From Flavobacterium sp. I-STPP5a (GTDB taxonomy: Bacteria; Bacteroidota; Bacteroidia; Flavobacteriales; Flavobacteriaceae), in the NCBI RefSeq assembly GCF_009764685.1, contig NZ_VHLM01000050.1:1-64000 (forward strand): a stretch of 64,000 bases of DNA, given 5' to 3'. A program made the translations under genes and the position numbers. The notes beneath the pieces were generated by a model. It had not been told where the DNA came from. It was given only the letters and a program-made list of their open reading frames with translations, and did not search any database. This document shows, piece by piece, positions 45,084 to 53,874 of the stretch (its first letter is position 1; each line of letters opens with the position of its first letter).

Positions 45084-46405
45084 TTGTTTGTTTTGTTTTT
45101 ATTTAAAATCTGTTGAATTTTTTGTTCTTCCCAATTTTTGCCGTAACCAAAGGTTTCCAGTGCATGAAAGGTAAGCCCCATTCCCCAGCCCAGAAGCGGG
45201 AACCAAAACCATTGAAAAGGATGTGGCGAACTCAGGTTAACGATGATTAAAATTGGGATTACAATACAGTACGAAATTAAATTTCCGTAAAATCCTTTTA
45301 ATCTTTCTACTCTTTCTTTAGCTCTTGCGTAAGCTAAATTTTCGTTGCTAATTGTATTTGTTTCCATAGCGGCTATTTGTTTGGTTAAAATAGGAATCAG
45401 CACCTTAAATTCTGTTTCCGTTTGTTCTACTAAAACTTTTCTCTTTGATAGCAAGGCATATCGGCTTACAATGTTTTGCAATCCTACTCCTTGACGGTCT
45501 TGTAATACTTCTTTTTTTTGTAAATTATTTTGAACTACCAGGTAATTATCCTGAATGTAAATGGTAATTTGCAAGGGTTTATTTTCACTTACTACATTGT
45601 GCTTGATGGTATTTTCTAGTAACAACTGTAAAGATAATGGCACTACCCTAGCTTCTAAATTATCAAAATCAGTTGGTAATTGAAAGGTGATGCTGTTTTC
45701 AAATCGCATTTTCAATAAATTCATATAGGTTTTGGCAAAAGCCAATTCCTCGGCAACACTAACAAGTTCTTTGTCCTTTTGTTCTAAAACATATCGATAA
45801 ATTTTAGATAAAGAGGTTGTAAAACGCTGTGCATTTTCAGGATTTTCCTCTATGAGTGAACTCAAAACATTCAAACTATTGAACAAAAAATGCGGGTCAA
45901 TTTGGTTTTTTAAACTTTCGAATTTGGCATTGGCTGTACCAGCAATAATTTTTTGTTCTTTAACTTTATTCTCATTGTACGCTTTGTAAAAATAGATGGC
46001 ATGAATTGTTAGCGTAACAAAAAAAGTTATGATACTAGATACAATGTAGCTCTCTGGTTTTTCATTTTCCAAAAACTCTTGCAAACTTTTGTTATCATAA
46101 ACTACTTCTTCAAACAAGTGCAATAAAAAAATTACGATTAAAGACAGGACAACCGAGCCCGCGAAACCAACAAACAATCTCTTTTTAGAAAAACGTTCCA
46201 CAAATAAAGCGTCCAATTTTATAAAAAAAAGTGCATTGGTACCATATAATGTGAGCGTATACAAAGCAGTGAACAAAAAGTGAGTTAGTAATCGCTGGTT
46301 AAATCCTATTGTGCCGCCCATAACTACCGTAAATAATTGCATTGAGACAAAAATTACTAAGGTTAGTTTGAATGCTTTTTGTAATTGTTGAAGAAATAAG
46401 TTCAT
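45074..46405 (-). CDS. LytS-type histidine kinase fused to a 2TM domain
   Basis: 443 residues. Four membrane helices (about 13-30, 40-60, 77-97, 120-140); His-kinase domain with phosphoacceptor H172 (QIDPHFLFNSLNVLSSL), N-box LLLENTIKHN (261-270) and G-box GVGLQNIVSRY (306-316). Residues 355-440 are a complete 2TM module (RVERLKGFYGNLI ... GWGMGLTFHAL ... GKNWEEQKIQ). The usual LytS output is phosphorylation of a LytTR regulator, here the gene at 43624. Confidence 0.92.
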   Translation of the reverse strand: MNLFLQQLQKAFKLTLVIFVSMQLFTVVMGGTIGFNQRLLTHFLFTALYTLTLYGTNALFFIKLDALFVERFSKKRLFVGFAGSVVLSLIVIFLLHLFEEVVYDNKSLQEFLENEKPESYIVSSIITFFVTLTIHAIYFYKAYNENKVKEQKIIAGTANAKFESLKNQIDPHFLFNSLNVLSSLIEENPENAQRFTTSLSKIYRYVLEQKDKELVSVAEELAFAKTYMNLLKMRFENSITFQLPTDFDNLEARVVPLSLQLLLENTIKHNVVSENKPLQITIYIQDNYLVVQNNLQKKEVLQDRQGVGLQNIVSRYALLSKRKVLVEQTETEFKVLIPILTKQIAAMETNTISNENLAYARAKERVERLKGFYGNLISYCIVIPILIIVNLSSPHPFQWFWFPLLGWGMGLTFHALETFGYGKNWEEQKIQQILNKNKTNKWN

Positions 46406-46458
46406 TTTATAAATTCTTTAGTTTCTTGCTAGTCACAGCAACGTCAATGGTTTTAATT

Positions 46459-47079
46459 TTATTTACAATTTTTTTGAGCCATTTGTGCTCTTTCTAATCC
46501 CCATGAAGGTGAAAAAACTGTTTCAGGTTTAAAAGTAGCAAAAAGTCCAATAGCTTTTTCAATTTGCGCACACATTGGTTTAGTATCGGTTCCCCAGAAT
46601 TTCGCTCCGCCTATTTCAAATTCGGCTTTGCAAAACACAACTCTTGGGTTTTCAGGAGCAATTGCCTTTGCTTTTCCATACAATTCCATTACGGGTCCGG
46701 CTAATTTTTGTCCGTTTGTCATGGGGTCAAATGCAATCCAGGCGGTATGAATCATGGCTTGAACCACAAGCAACTCTGCGTTATTAGGGTTTTTATCCAT
46801 TTCAACATCAAGGGCTTTTTGAGCTTTATCAATCAATAAACTTACTTGCTCTTTATCCTTTGTGCCAAAAGCAGCATTTGTATTTACCAGTGCCACATAA
46901 TAATTAGGCAACCAGCTTGATTTTTCGGCAGCAGCAATTCTTTCAAATAAGGCGGATGCTTCGGTACTTTTTCCTTCACCCCATAATTGAAGTGCTTTGC
47001 CCATACCTTGTTCAAATTGGCCTTGAGCCGAAATATAAGAACTGATAAACAATACGATGGTAACAATAATTTTACTCAT
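46459..47079 (-). CDS. Exported TPR-like protein of unknown function
   Basis: 206 residues from the ATG at 47079, chosen because it begins a clean signal peptide (MSKIIVTIVLFISSYISAQ). An in-frame ATG at 47124 adds 15 polar residues. The body has helical repeats (AEKSSWLPNYYVALVN, NPNNAELLVVQAMIHTAW, APENPRVVFCKAEFEIG) like tetratricopeptide repeats. It lies immediately upstream of the two-component operon and could be its signal-sensing periplasmic partner (inference). Confidence 0.75.
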   Translation of the reverse strand: MSKIIVTIVLFISSYISAQGQFEQGMGKALQLWGEGKSTEASALFERIAAAEKSSWLPNYYVALVNTNAAFGTKDKEQVSLLIDKAQKALDVEMDKNPNNAELLVVQAMIHTAWIAFDPMTNGQKLAGPVMELYGKAKAIAPENPRVVFCKAEFEIGGAKFWGTDTKPMCAQIEKAIGLFATFKPETVFSPSWGLERAQMAQKNCK

Positions 47080-47302
47080 AACTTTAGTTGTTTTAATTGA
47101 ATTTTGGTTCATTGTTGTTTTCATGATTTTTTGATTTTAAGATTATTTGATATGATGTTTGAAACGCTTTATTTTAATTACACTTCAAAAGTAGATTGCT
47201 TTTAACAGCTTAAAAATTGATTCCTACCGAACTGTAGAATTTAATGGATGAGTTGTGTTTTGAATAGATATTTATTTGTAATTTTGATAAAAAGACTTGA
47301 AG

Positions 47303-47545
47303 ATGAGCACTGCCGAATTAAAATTAAAATTATTCCGTGAAATCGATAATTTGGAGCAAACCAAACTAGAGAAAGTGTACGGGTTACTATTAAATTTTAT
47401 TAATTCGGAGAATAATGGTAATGAATGGGAAGCAATGTCAATAGCTCAGCAACAAGGACTACAAGACGCGATAGAAGAAATGGATTCAAATTCTGGTCTT
47501 AATCATCAAACTGTTCTGGATAAATACAAAACAAGATATGAATAA
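47303..47545 (+). CDS. Probable antitoxin of a RelE/ParE-type module
   Basis: 80 residues from the ATG at 47303 (a TTG at 47297 is also in frame). Small acidic helical protein beginning MSTAELKLKLFREIDNLEQ. Overlaps the toxin gene start by 8 bases, the usual antitoxin-first arrangement. Related antitoxins are common in Bacteroidetes. Confidence 0.8.
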   Translation: MSTAELKLKLFREIDNLEQTKLEKVYGLLLNFINSENNGNEWEAMSIAQQQGLQDAIEEMDSNSGLNHQTVLDKYKTRYE

Positions 47546-47831
47546 AGCAATCAGGTGGTCTTCATTTGCTGACAAAGACCTTGCTGACCTATTAGAATAT
47601 CTTGATGCAAAATGGAACAAATCAGTTTGTTTAAACTTTATTGACCATTTGGATTATTGCATCACTTTAATCCAAGAAAACCCTGCACAATTCCCGTTTA
47701 TCAATAAAAGACTCCAAATTAGAAAATGTGTGATCACTAAACAAAATTCTGTTTACTACAGAGAAACAGACACAACTATTGACATTTTACGGCTTTATGA
47801 CACCAGGCAGCATCCTACAACTTTAATTTGA
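47538..47831 (+). CDS. Type II toxin, RelE/ParE family
   Basis: 97 residues: IRWSSFADKDLADLLEYLDA at the start and an end with YRETDTTIDILRLYDTRQ are typical of RelE/ParE toxins. Whether it acts on mRNA at the ribosome (RelE) or on gyrase (ParE) is unclear from sequence. Pairs with the overlapping upstream antitoxin. Confidence 0.85.
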   Translation: MNKAIRWSSFADKDLADLLEYLDAKWNKSVCLNFIDHLDYCITLIQENPAQFPFINKRLQIRKCVITKQNSVYYRETDTTIDILRLYDTRQHPTTLI

Positions 47832-47838
47832 GTTGAAA

Positions 47839-47910
47839 GTCTTAAAGTCGAAAGTCTTAAAGTAACAAACGTATGTATCTATAAGGACTTTTAACCTTTG
47901 ACTTTAAGAC
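47839..47910. repeat. Inverted repeat between toxin gene and TonB receptor gene
   Basis: GTCTTAAAGTC (47839-47849) and GACTTTAAGAC (47900-47910) form an 11-bp perfect inverted pair, with another partial copy between. It lies between convergent genes and may act as a terminator or be degenerate intergenic repeat. Confidence 0.45.
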
Positions 47911-47922
47911 ATTATGACTAAT

Positions 47923-50082
47923 TTAAAGATTCCTTAATTGATTGTCTTTTTTATCGTTGCTGATGGTCCAAAAGAATCCGACGAAGAAAAAACGATCTGC
48001 GGTAGGAATAATTTCTCTACGGTTGTAAATTCCAGCGCTGTTTGGATTTTTAGCGTATTCGTAGCCAAATACATTTTGAGTTCCTAAAATATTTGAGACA
48101 GAGAAATATAAAATTTTCTGCGGAGCCAATAAGTACGCCCAATTAAAGCTTAAATTGTTAAAATCTTTCGTTTTACCGTTCATGAATTTTGTTTCATTGG
48201 GATTGTTGTACGGGCGACCTGAACTGTAGGAATTCGTAAATCCTATTTGCGATTTCCAGTTTGTAATAAAGTATTTTGTAACGATAGACAAGCTGTGATC
48301 AGCAACAAAACTTGGTGTGACTGCGGCCTTGAAGTTTCTATAATCTCTTTCGGTATCTATGTAGGAATAGGAAATCCAATACTCAAGATTTTTGATTGAA
48401 TTGTTGTCGCGCCAAAACAAGTCTAAACCTGTAGCGTATCCCGAACCAGAATTATCATAATTTGAATTAAATGCAGCTACATCAGTATCAAATTTTACTA
48501 AATCACGATAGTTCTTGTAATAGGTTTCGGCTCTAAAGGTTTTTCCGTTTTTAGCATACTGAAAGTTTAAAAGATAATGTGATGCTTTTTCGCTTTCTAA
48601 AGGAGTACTTGCCATATACTTTAGATAATCAGCGTTAGGAGTTTGAGTAAAATCGCCATAAGCAAATGAAAACTGACTGTTTTTAGCCATTTTGTAAGCA
48701 AAAGAAACTCTTGGCGAAATAGCATTTTCACTTAGAACACTGTTATTTGCTGCGCGTATTCCCACTTTTGCCGCCCATTTTTTAGAGAAGAAAATATCAG
48801 CCTCAGAGTAGACTGCCGCTATTTTTGAATCATATCCACTGTTAAAAATCATACCTGAACTTTGGCTGAAATCCTCATGGAATTGCGTAACAAAATAATC
48901 AGCTCCAAAAGACAGTTTTAATCGATCTGAGAAACTTTTTTTCAACTTCACTTTTAAATGAGCTGCATTTTCTTCATTGGTCACTTTATCTAAATCTAAC
49001 TTTATGGCATTATTGCTGTAACCATAACTCAATCCAGAGGTGATTTGCCAGTTGCTCCCAAAAACTCCTTTGTAAGACGTATTAAAATAGAAATTGTCGT
49101 TGTTTAAATCTACTCTTATTTTCTCTGGAGCATTGATATTTTCTTGATTGATATCAAATTTTGAAGCATCAAATGCAGCGTATACTTTTAAAATACCATT
49201 ATTAAAATTATAGCGATACACCGTTTCTCCAGAAAGGGATTGAAAAGGACTGTTCCAATCTACGTTTTGAGGAATCGCAGCTTGATAAGGAGCAAGATTC
49301 AAATAATTAGCATTCACACTCAAGGAACTCTTTTTCCATTTTTGGGTATTCCCAATTCCTAAACCTACGGTCATCAGGCTAATTTCGGTTTTGTTTTGAT
49401 CCGGATTATCCTGAGTATTGAGTAACAACACGCTGGATAATGCTTCGCCATATTCTGCAGAATAGCCACCGGTAGAAAAAGCGATTCCGTTAAATAAAAA
49501 CGGTGAAAATCGGCCACGAGTAGGTAAATTGTTAGTACTTGCACCATACGGTTGCGCTACCCGAATACCATCTACAAAAGTTTGGGTTTCATTAGCCTCG
49601 CCACCACGAACAAACAATCTTCCGTCCTCGCCTACCGTTTGTGTTCCTGGCAAGGTTTGCAAAGCCGCAATGATATTCCCTGCTGATCCTGCTGTGGTAA
49701 CAATATCTAGAGGTTTTAAAACCGAAACTCTAGATTTATCGCCCGCTTCAAATGTACCTGCAGTAATTACAACGGCATCAAGCGCTGTAACACTTGAACG
49801 GAGTTTAATGATTATATCTGTAAAAGTAGCCACATCAATTGCAGTTCTTGAAGTTTCATAAATCAAAAAGCTAACTACTAAGGTTTGATTTCCCGTAGCT
49901 GTGGTTGTAAAACTAAAACTACCAGAATCAGAACTTGTGGCGCCGTCATAGGTTCCCTCAATAAAAATATTAGCCCCTGCAACAGGCTTTCCTTTCTCAT
50001 CTACTACTTTACCTGATATTGTTTTTTGTGCGAAAAGAAACGAGCTAAGTACTAAAAATAAAAATGTGAGTGTGGTTTTCAT
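47923..50082 (-). CDS. TonB-dependent outer-membrane receptor
   Basis: 719 residues. Signal peptide (about 1-18), CarboxypepD-reg-like domain (ISGKVVDEKGKPVAGANIFI, about 20-100), plug domain (about 110-215, with LQTLPGTQTVGEDGRLFVRG) and a 22-stranded barrel ending in FFWTISN... The ligand is unknown. No SusD-like partner, no TonB box in the usual place, and no transporter genes adjoin. Confidence 0.92.
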   Translation of the reverse strand: MKTTLTFLFLVLSSFLFAQKTISGKVVDEKGKPVAGANIFIEGTYDGATSSDSGSFSFTTTATGNQTLVVSFLIYETSRTAIDVATFTDIIIKLRSSVTALDAVVITAGTFEAGDKSRVSVLKPLDIVTTAGSAGNIIAALQTLPGTQTVGEDGRLFVRGGEANETQTFVDGIRVAQPYGASTNNLPTRGRFSPFLFNGIAFSTGGYSAEYGEALSSVLLLNTQDNPDQNKTEISLMTVGLGIGNTQKWKKSSLSVNANYLNLAPYQAAIPQNVDWNSPFQSLSGETVYRYNFNNGILKVYAAFDASKFDINQENINAPEKIRVDLNNDNFYFNTSYKGVFGSNWQITSGLSYGYSNNAIKLDLDKVTNEENAAHLKVKLKKSFSDRLKLSFGADYFVTQFHEDFSQSSGMIFNSGYDSKIAAVYSEADIFFSKKWAAKVGIRAANNSVLSENAISPRVSFAYKMAKNSQFSFAYGDFTQTPNADYLKYMASTPLESEKASHYLLNFQYAKNGKTFRAETYYKNYRDLVKFDTDVAAFNSNYDNSGSGYATGLDLFWRDNNSIKNLEYWISYSYIDTERDYRNFKAAVTPSFVADHSLSIVTKYFITNWKSQIGFTNSYSSGRPYNNPNETKFMNGKTKDFNNLSFNWAYLLAPQKILYFSVSNILGTQNVFGYEYAKNPNSAGIYNRREIIPTADRFFFVGFFWTISNDKKDNQLRNL

Positions 50083-50230
50083 AATGTTGTGATAATTTGA
50101 TAAACCAAAAGTATCTCAGAAAAAAAGATTTAAAAACAGAACCTTACTCAACTGTTGAAAATGGATGCTGAGTTGTACTATTTTTAATTTTGGAGTACTT
50201 TTACAAATTAGCAAAAGGCTACAACAAGCA

Positions 50231-50338
50231 GAATCGCGTGAGGGATAGCAGTGAAAATCCTTTGCTGACCCGTTGCAAAAAGGGGCAGGAAAGATTGTAA
50301 CGTATAGCCCGACCAAAGCTTTTGCGGAGGGCACGCCC
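50231..50338 (+). ncRNA. Structured RNA candidate, second copy of Flavo-1-like motif
   Basis: GCGTGAGGGATAGCAGTG, AAAATCCTTT, a ~30-base internal hairpin region, then GAAAGATTGTAACGTATAGC and a distal GGGC/GCCC hairpin. The order AGC - ATCCTTT - loop - AAAGAT - CGTA - AGC matches 3181-3271. It ends 17 bases before the start of the acetyltransferase gene, so a 5'UTR role is possible. Family name from memory. Confidence 0.5.
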
Positions 50339-50354
50339 AAAAAAATGAAACCCA

Positions 50355-50921
50355 ATGAATTTGAAATCAGAGAAGGAAAAAATGATTGCTGGTGAATATT
50401 ATTTGTCTGGTGATCCGGTGTTGGTTAAAGACCGACGACGTGCGAAGTTATTATTGCATCGCTTGAACGTGACGGAGTATCGGATGACTAAAAAAGCGCG
50501 CGAAATTATTCAGGAATTGATTCCCAATGCAGGGACCAACTTATATATTGAACCACCATTTCATTGTGATTACGGGTACAATATTGTGTGTGGCGATAAT
50601 GTGTATTTTAACGTAAACTGTGTGGTGCTAGATTGCGCACCTATAGTAATAGGATCGAATGTTTTTATAGCGCCCAACGTGCAATTGTATACCGCTACGC
50701 ATCCACTTGATGCGGAATTGCGCAAAACGCTAGAAAACGCTTTGCCAATATCCATTGGTGATGATTGCTGGATAGGTGGCAACAGTGTTATTTGCCCTGG
50801 AGTGACTGTTGGCGTAGGTTGCGTAATTGGCGCAGGATCTGTAGTGACAAAGGATATTCCGGACCACTCATTAGCGGTGGGAAATCCTGCAAAAGTGATA
50901 CGAAAATTAAATGATAAGTAA
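50355..50921 (+). CDS. Maltose/galactoside O-acetyltransferase family protein
   Basis: 188 residues. The N-terminal MIAGEYYLSGDPVLVKDR is the Mac/LacA helical domain, followed by hexapeptide repeats (about 70-180) with the catalytic His in TATHPLD and the loop DDCWIGGNSVICPGVTVG. Transfers acetyl from acetyl-CoA to a sugar hydroxyl. Start at 50355; M10 (50382) is an alternative. Near the RNA-like element at 50231. Confidence 0.93.
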   Translation: MNLKSEKEKMIAGEYYLSGDPVLVKDRRRAKLLLHRLNVTEYRMTKKAREIIQELIPNAGTNLYIEPPFHCDYGYNIVCGDNVYFNVNCVVLDCAPIVIGSNVFIAPNVQLYTATHPLDAELRKTLENALPISIGDDCWIGGNSVICPGVTVGVGCVIGAGSVVTKDIPDHSLAVGNPAKVIRKLNDK

Positions 50922-50960
50922 AAATAAAAAAATACGAATTCTTCAAAATATTTTTTTTGT

Positions 50961-50968
50961 TATCTTTG
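50961..50968 (+). promoter_or_regulatory. -7 promoter element
   Basis: TATCTTTG (perfect TAnnTTTG) 25 bases before the ATG at 50994. Confidence 0.45.
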
Positions 50969-50993
50969 CTTCCAAAAATTTAAATAAAACATA

Positions 50994-51389
50994 ATGAAAC
51001 ATCTTAAAACATTTTTAATATTGGCGTTTATTGTTGTTGCAAACTCAGTATCAGCACAATCTACTTTTGATAAATGGCCTGCCATAAAAGAATTTCACGG
51101 AGTATTATCAGAGACCTTTCATCCTGCCGAAGAGGGGAAATTGGCTCCTATAAAAGCACGCTCAGCGGAGTTATTAGCAAAAGCTACGAAAGTGCAAAAA
51201 ACTGAAATTCCTGCAGAATTTAGAACAGAAATCATTACAGAATTAGTAAATCGATTACAAGCCAAAAGTAAATCTTTACACCAACTTGTTTCCAATAAAG
51301 GTGCTGATGATGAAATAGTAAAATCAATAACGGGGCTCCACGATATATTTCATGAAATTGTTGGTATCTGCTCCGACTCTAAAAAATAA
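50994..51389 (+). CDS. Small exported protein of unknown function
   Basis: 131 residues. A signal peptide (MKHLKTFLILAFIVVANSVSAQ) is followed by an all-helical mature domain with several His (FHGVLSETFHPAEEG, GLHDIFHEIVGIC). The His spacing might suggest metal or haem binding, but I recognise no family with certainty. Own promoter and terminator. Confidence 0.8.
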   Translation: MKHLKTFLILAFIVVANSVSAQSTFDKWPAIKEFHGVLSETFHPAEEGKLAPIKARSAELLAKATKVQKTEIPAEFRTEIITELVNRLQAKSKSLHQLVSNKGADDEIVKSITGLHDIFHEIVGICSDSKK

Positions 51390-51395
51390 AACACC

Positions 51396-51425
51396 AAGCC
51401 TAATCAAGTGATTAGGCTTTTTTTT
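51396..51425 (+). terminator. Rho-independent terminator
   Basis: AAGCCTAAT / ATTAGGCTT stem (51396-51404, 51411-51419) with a T8 tail, 6 bases after the stop of the small exported protein. Confidence 0.9.
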
Positions 51426-51633
51426 GAAATAAACGCAATTAGAACCAATCCTTATTTAGTTTTATTTTGCAACTGATAAAAGTAGTTTTTATCCAAAAAA
51501 GAAAAAGCAAATATATAGTTGCCTTAACTACCAAGCTAACAAGTAAAATAAAAATCTTATCAACAATTCGAAAAACTAAAATCGAAAACTGAAATTAAAT
51601 TTTACCTTTGACCTTTCAATAAAAACAACGATT

Positions 51634-52173
51634 ATGGTTTATAAATTTAGAGTCATTCTAGACGCCGAGGAAGATATCTTTAGAGACATTGCAATACTTG
51701 AAGACGATACTTTAGAGGATTTACATAATGCTATTTTCAATTCCTTTGGTTTTGACGGAATGGAAGTAGCTTCTTTTTATACGTGTGATGAAACTTGGAA
51801 TCAAGAGGAAGAAATTCCGATGTTTGATACCGGCGATGTTCCTGGCGAACAAAAAACCATGAGCGACTACATATTATCGGACATTTTAGATAAAGAAAAT
51901 ACGAAAATCATTTACGTATACGACTTTATTAACATGTGGACGTTCCTTGTAGAGCTTGCCGCTATTGAAGAACAAGTTCCTGGAAATTTCTATCCTGAAA
52001 CTTTATTTTCTCACGGCGAAATGCCCGATGAAGCGATGGAAAAAAACTTTGAATCTGATAATGCTGATGATTACAATGACGAATTTGAAGACGGTTTTGA
52101 TGACGATGACCTAGACATGTTTGAAGGCGATGACAGTTTTGAAGATTATGGTTTTGAAGAGAATTGGAATTAA
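51634..52173 (+). CDS. Plasmid pRiA4b ORF-3-like protein
   Basis: 179 residues. VYKFRVILDAEEDIFRDIAI, LHNAIFNSFGFDGMEVASFY and IIYVYDFINMWTFLVEL are characteristic of the pRiA4b ORF-3 family (function unknown). Residues 140-179 are a very acidic tail (DDYNDEFEDGFDDDDLDMFE). Confidence 0.9.
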   Translation: MVYKFRVILDAEEDIFRDIAILEDDTLEDLHNAIFNSFGFDGMEVASFYTCDETWNQEEEIPMFDTGDVPGEQKTMSDYILSDILDKENTKIIYVYDFINMWTFLVELAAIEEQVPGNFYPETLFSHGEMPDEAMEKNFESDNADDYNDEFEDGFDDDDLDMFEGDDSFEDYGFEENWN

Positions 52174-52180
52174 ATTTTAA

Positions 52181-52220
52181 AAGGTACTGAGGCACTAAGT
52201 TGCAAAGGGACTGAGGTTTG
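52181..52220 (+). repeat. Left arm of imperfect inverted repeat around S23 gene
   Basis: AAGGTACTGAGGCACTAAGT... to GGTTTG. Its inverted counterpart is at 52614-52655; 26 of 39 positions match in ungapped alignment. G/A-rich with internal repetition. Confidence 0.5.
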
Positions 52221-52257
52221 AAGTAAAAAAGATTCAACGAATTTTAAATAGATAGTA

Positions 52258-52617
52258 ATGAGTACATTTCGAGACTTACTAATTTGGCAAAAATCAATGA
52301 TTCTAGTTACGGATATTTATCAGTTAACAAATACATTTCCCAAAGAAGAAATTTACGGATTAACTTCGCAAATTAGAAGGTGTGCGGTATCAATTCCAAG
52401 TAATATTGCTGAAGGATACGGAAGAGATAGCAACAAGGATTATTTGAAATTTTTAAATATTGCAACCGCCTCTTTGTTTGAAATACAAACGCAAATTGAA
52501 ATAGCATTCAATTTAAAATACATCACTGAATTACAATTTAACAATATATACGAAGCAAGTAAAGAACTAGAAAGAATGATGTGTTCTTTTATTAGAAAAG
52601 TAAAGGAACGAAATTAA
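52258..52617 (+). CDS. Four-helix bundle protein (S23/IVS family)
   Basis: 119 residues. FRDLLIWQKSMILVTDIYQL, IRRCAVSIPSNIAEGYGR and FLNIATASLFEIQTQIEIA are standard features of the S23 four-helix-bundle family, first seen inside 23S rRNA intervening sequences and related to Avd of diversity-generating retroelements. Here it stands in a chromosomal intergenic site with inverted repeats on both sides. Function unknown. Confidence 0.93.
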   Translation: MSTFRDLLIWQKSMILVTDIYQLTNTFPKEEIYGLTSQIRRCAVSIPSNIAEGYGRDSNKDYLKFLNIATASLFEIQTQIEIAFNLKYITELQFNNIYEASKELERMMCSFIRKVKERN

Positions 52618-52655
52618 AACCTTTGTTTCTTTGTCACTTTGCTGCTTTGCACCTT
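52614..52655 (-). repeat. Right arm of imperfect inverted repeat around S23 gene
   Basis: Read on the minus strand: AAGGTGCAAAGCAGCAAAGT... to GGTTTTAA. Overlaps the S23 stop codon and ends 10 bases before the nucleoid-associated protein start at 52666. Confidence 0.5.
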
Positions 52656-52665
52656 ACCAAATAAT

Positions 52666-53724
52666 ATGATCAACTTATTTAACACCCATATCGAAAATTT
52701 ATCCATTCACAGAGTGGGTAACAAGAGTAGAAACGAAGCTATTTTTTTATCAGAACAGCCCTTTAATCTAAATGATGAGATTGTTCCTTTGATGAAAGAA
52801 TTTTTCTTTAAACCTTTTCGAGAAAAAGAGGAAAATTATTTCCAATTTGCACACGAAATTGACTTAGACTACAATGACATGTTCAAATATGCCACCGAGA
52901 TATTTGACAATCCGAACAATGTACACGAGGTTTCAAAAAAAATCACCACGCATTTGTTTGAGCAGTCCAATCATCCACATATTAAAAACGGTGAGGTATA
53001 CGTAACTTATTTAAGCAATTTAAGCATTGACAATAATGTGGTAGATGCCATTGGAATTTTTAAGAGTGAAATACAAGCTGACTTTTTACAATTTGAAGAG
53101 AAAGCTTCTCAACTTGAAATGATTTTACAACAAGGGGTAAGTTTAAACAAACTTGACAAAGGTTGTTTGATTTTTAATTACAAGAAAGAAGAAGGCTATA
53201 AAATTCTTACTGTTGATAGCAATCGTTACGATGCAAGATACTGGTTAGAGCATTTTTTATCAGTAGATGCTTTTGAGGACGAAAACTTTATCACCAAAAA
53301 GTATTTGAAGTTTTGTCAAAATTTTGCCAAGGATGTTGTTTTTCCAGCTGAGGATAAAAAGGAAGAAGTGATGTTCATGAACCGATCTGTGAATTATTTT
53401 GCAAAAAACGATCAGTTTGAAGAAACTAACTTTTTGAATGAAGTTTTAGACAATCCAGATTTGATACCTGAGTTCAAAAACTACAAAAGCGATAAAGGAG
53501 AAAAATACAGTATAGAGGATGTTACCTCCTTCCCTATTGCGAATGCAGCGGTGTCTGATGCACGAAAATCAATAAAAAACGTGATCAATTTAGATACGCA
53601 CATACAAATCAAAATGGATTTTATTAATCCCGAAAGTGCAGAGAAATTTGTAGAAAAAGGATGGGATGAAGAGAAACAAATGTACTACTACTTAGTTTAC
53701 TTTAACAAAGAAGAGAAAAGTTAG
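52666..53724 (+). CDS. Nucleoid-associated protein (NdpA/YejK-like)
   Basis: 352 residues from the ATG at 52666 (MINLFNTHIENLSIHRVGNK); an upstream TTG lies in the repeat. Contains YVTYLSNLSIDNNVVDAIGI and RYDARYWLEHFL, typical of the 37-kDa nucleoid-associated protein family. Ends at a strong terminator. Confidence 0.9.
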   Translation: MINLFNTHIENLSIHRVGNKSRNEAIFLSEQPFNLNDEIVPLMKEFFFKPFREKEENYFQFAHEIDLDYNDMFKYATEIFDNPNNVHEVSKKITTHLFEQSNHPHIKNGEVYVTYLSNLSIDNNVVDAIGIFKSEIQADFLQFEEKASQLEMILQQGVSLNKLDKGCLIFNYKKEEGYKILTVDSNRYDARYWLEHFLSVDAFEDENFITKKYLKFCQNFAKDVVFPAEDKKEEVMFMNRSVNYFAKNDQFEETNFLNEVLDNPDLIPEFKNYKSDKGEKYSIEDVTSFPIANAAVSDARKSIKNVINLDTHIQIKMDFINPESAEKFVEKGWDEEKQMYYYLVYFNKEEKS

Positions 53725-53755
53725 TAACTCCTAATACTAGCATAATATAACATTG

Positions 53756-53796
53756 AAAGGTCCGCCATTACAACCGTAATTGCGGACCTTTTTATT
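53756..53796 (+). terminator. Rho-independent terminator
   Basis: AAAGGTCCGC / GCGGACCTTT (53756-53765, 53782-53791) with an inner ATTAC/GTAAT extension and T run. Confidence 0.9.
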
Positions 53797-53874
53797 TGCG
53801 AAATAAAAGGAAAAAAAACGAGTCTTAGAAACTTACTTTATTCCTAAATTTACTGATTCAAAAATCAGTTCTAA

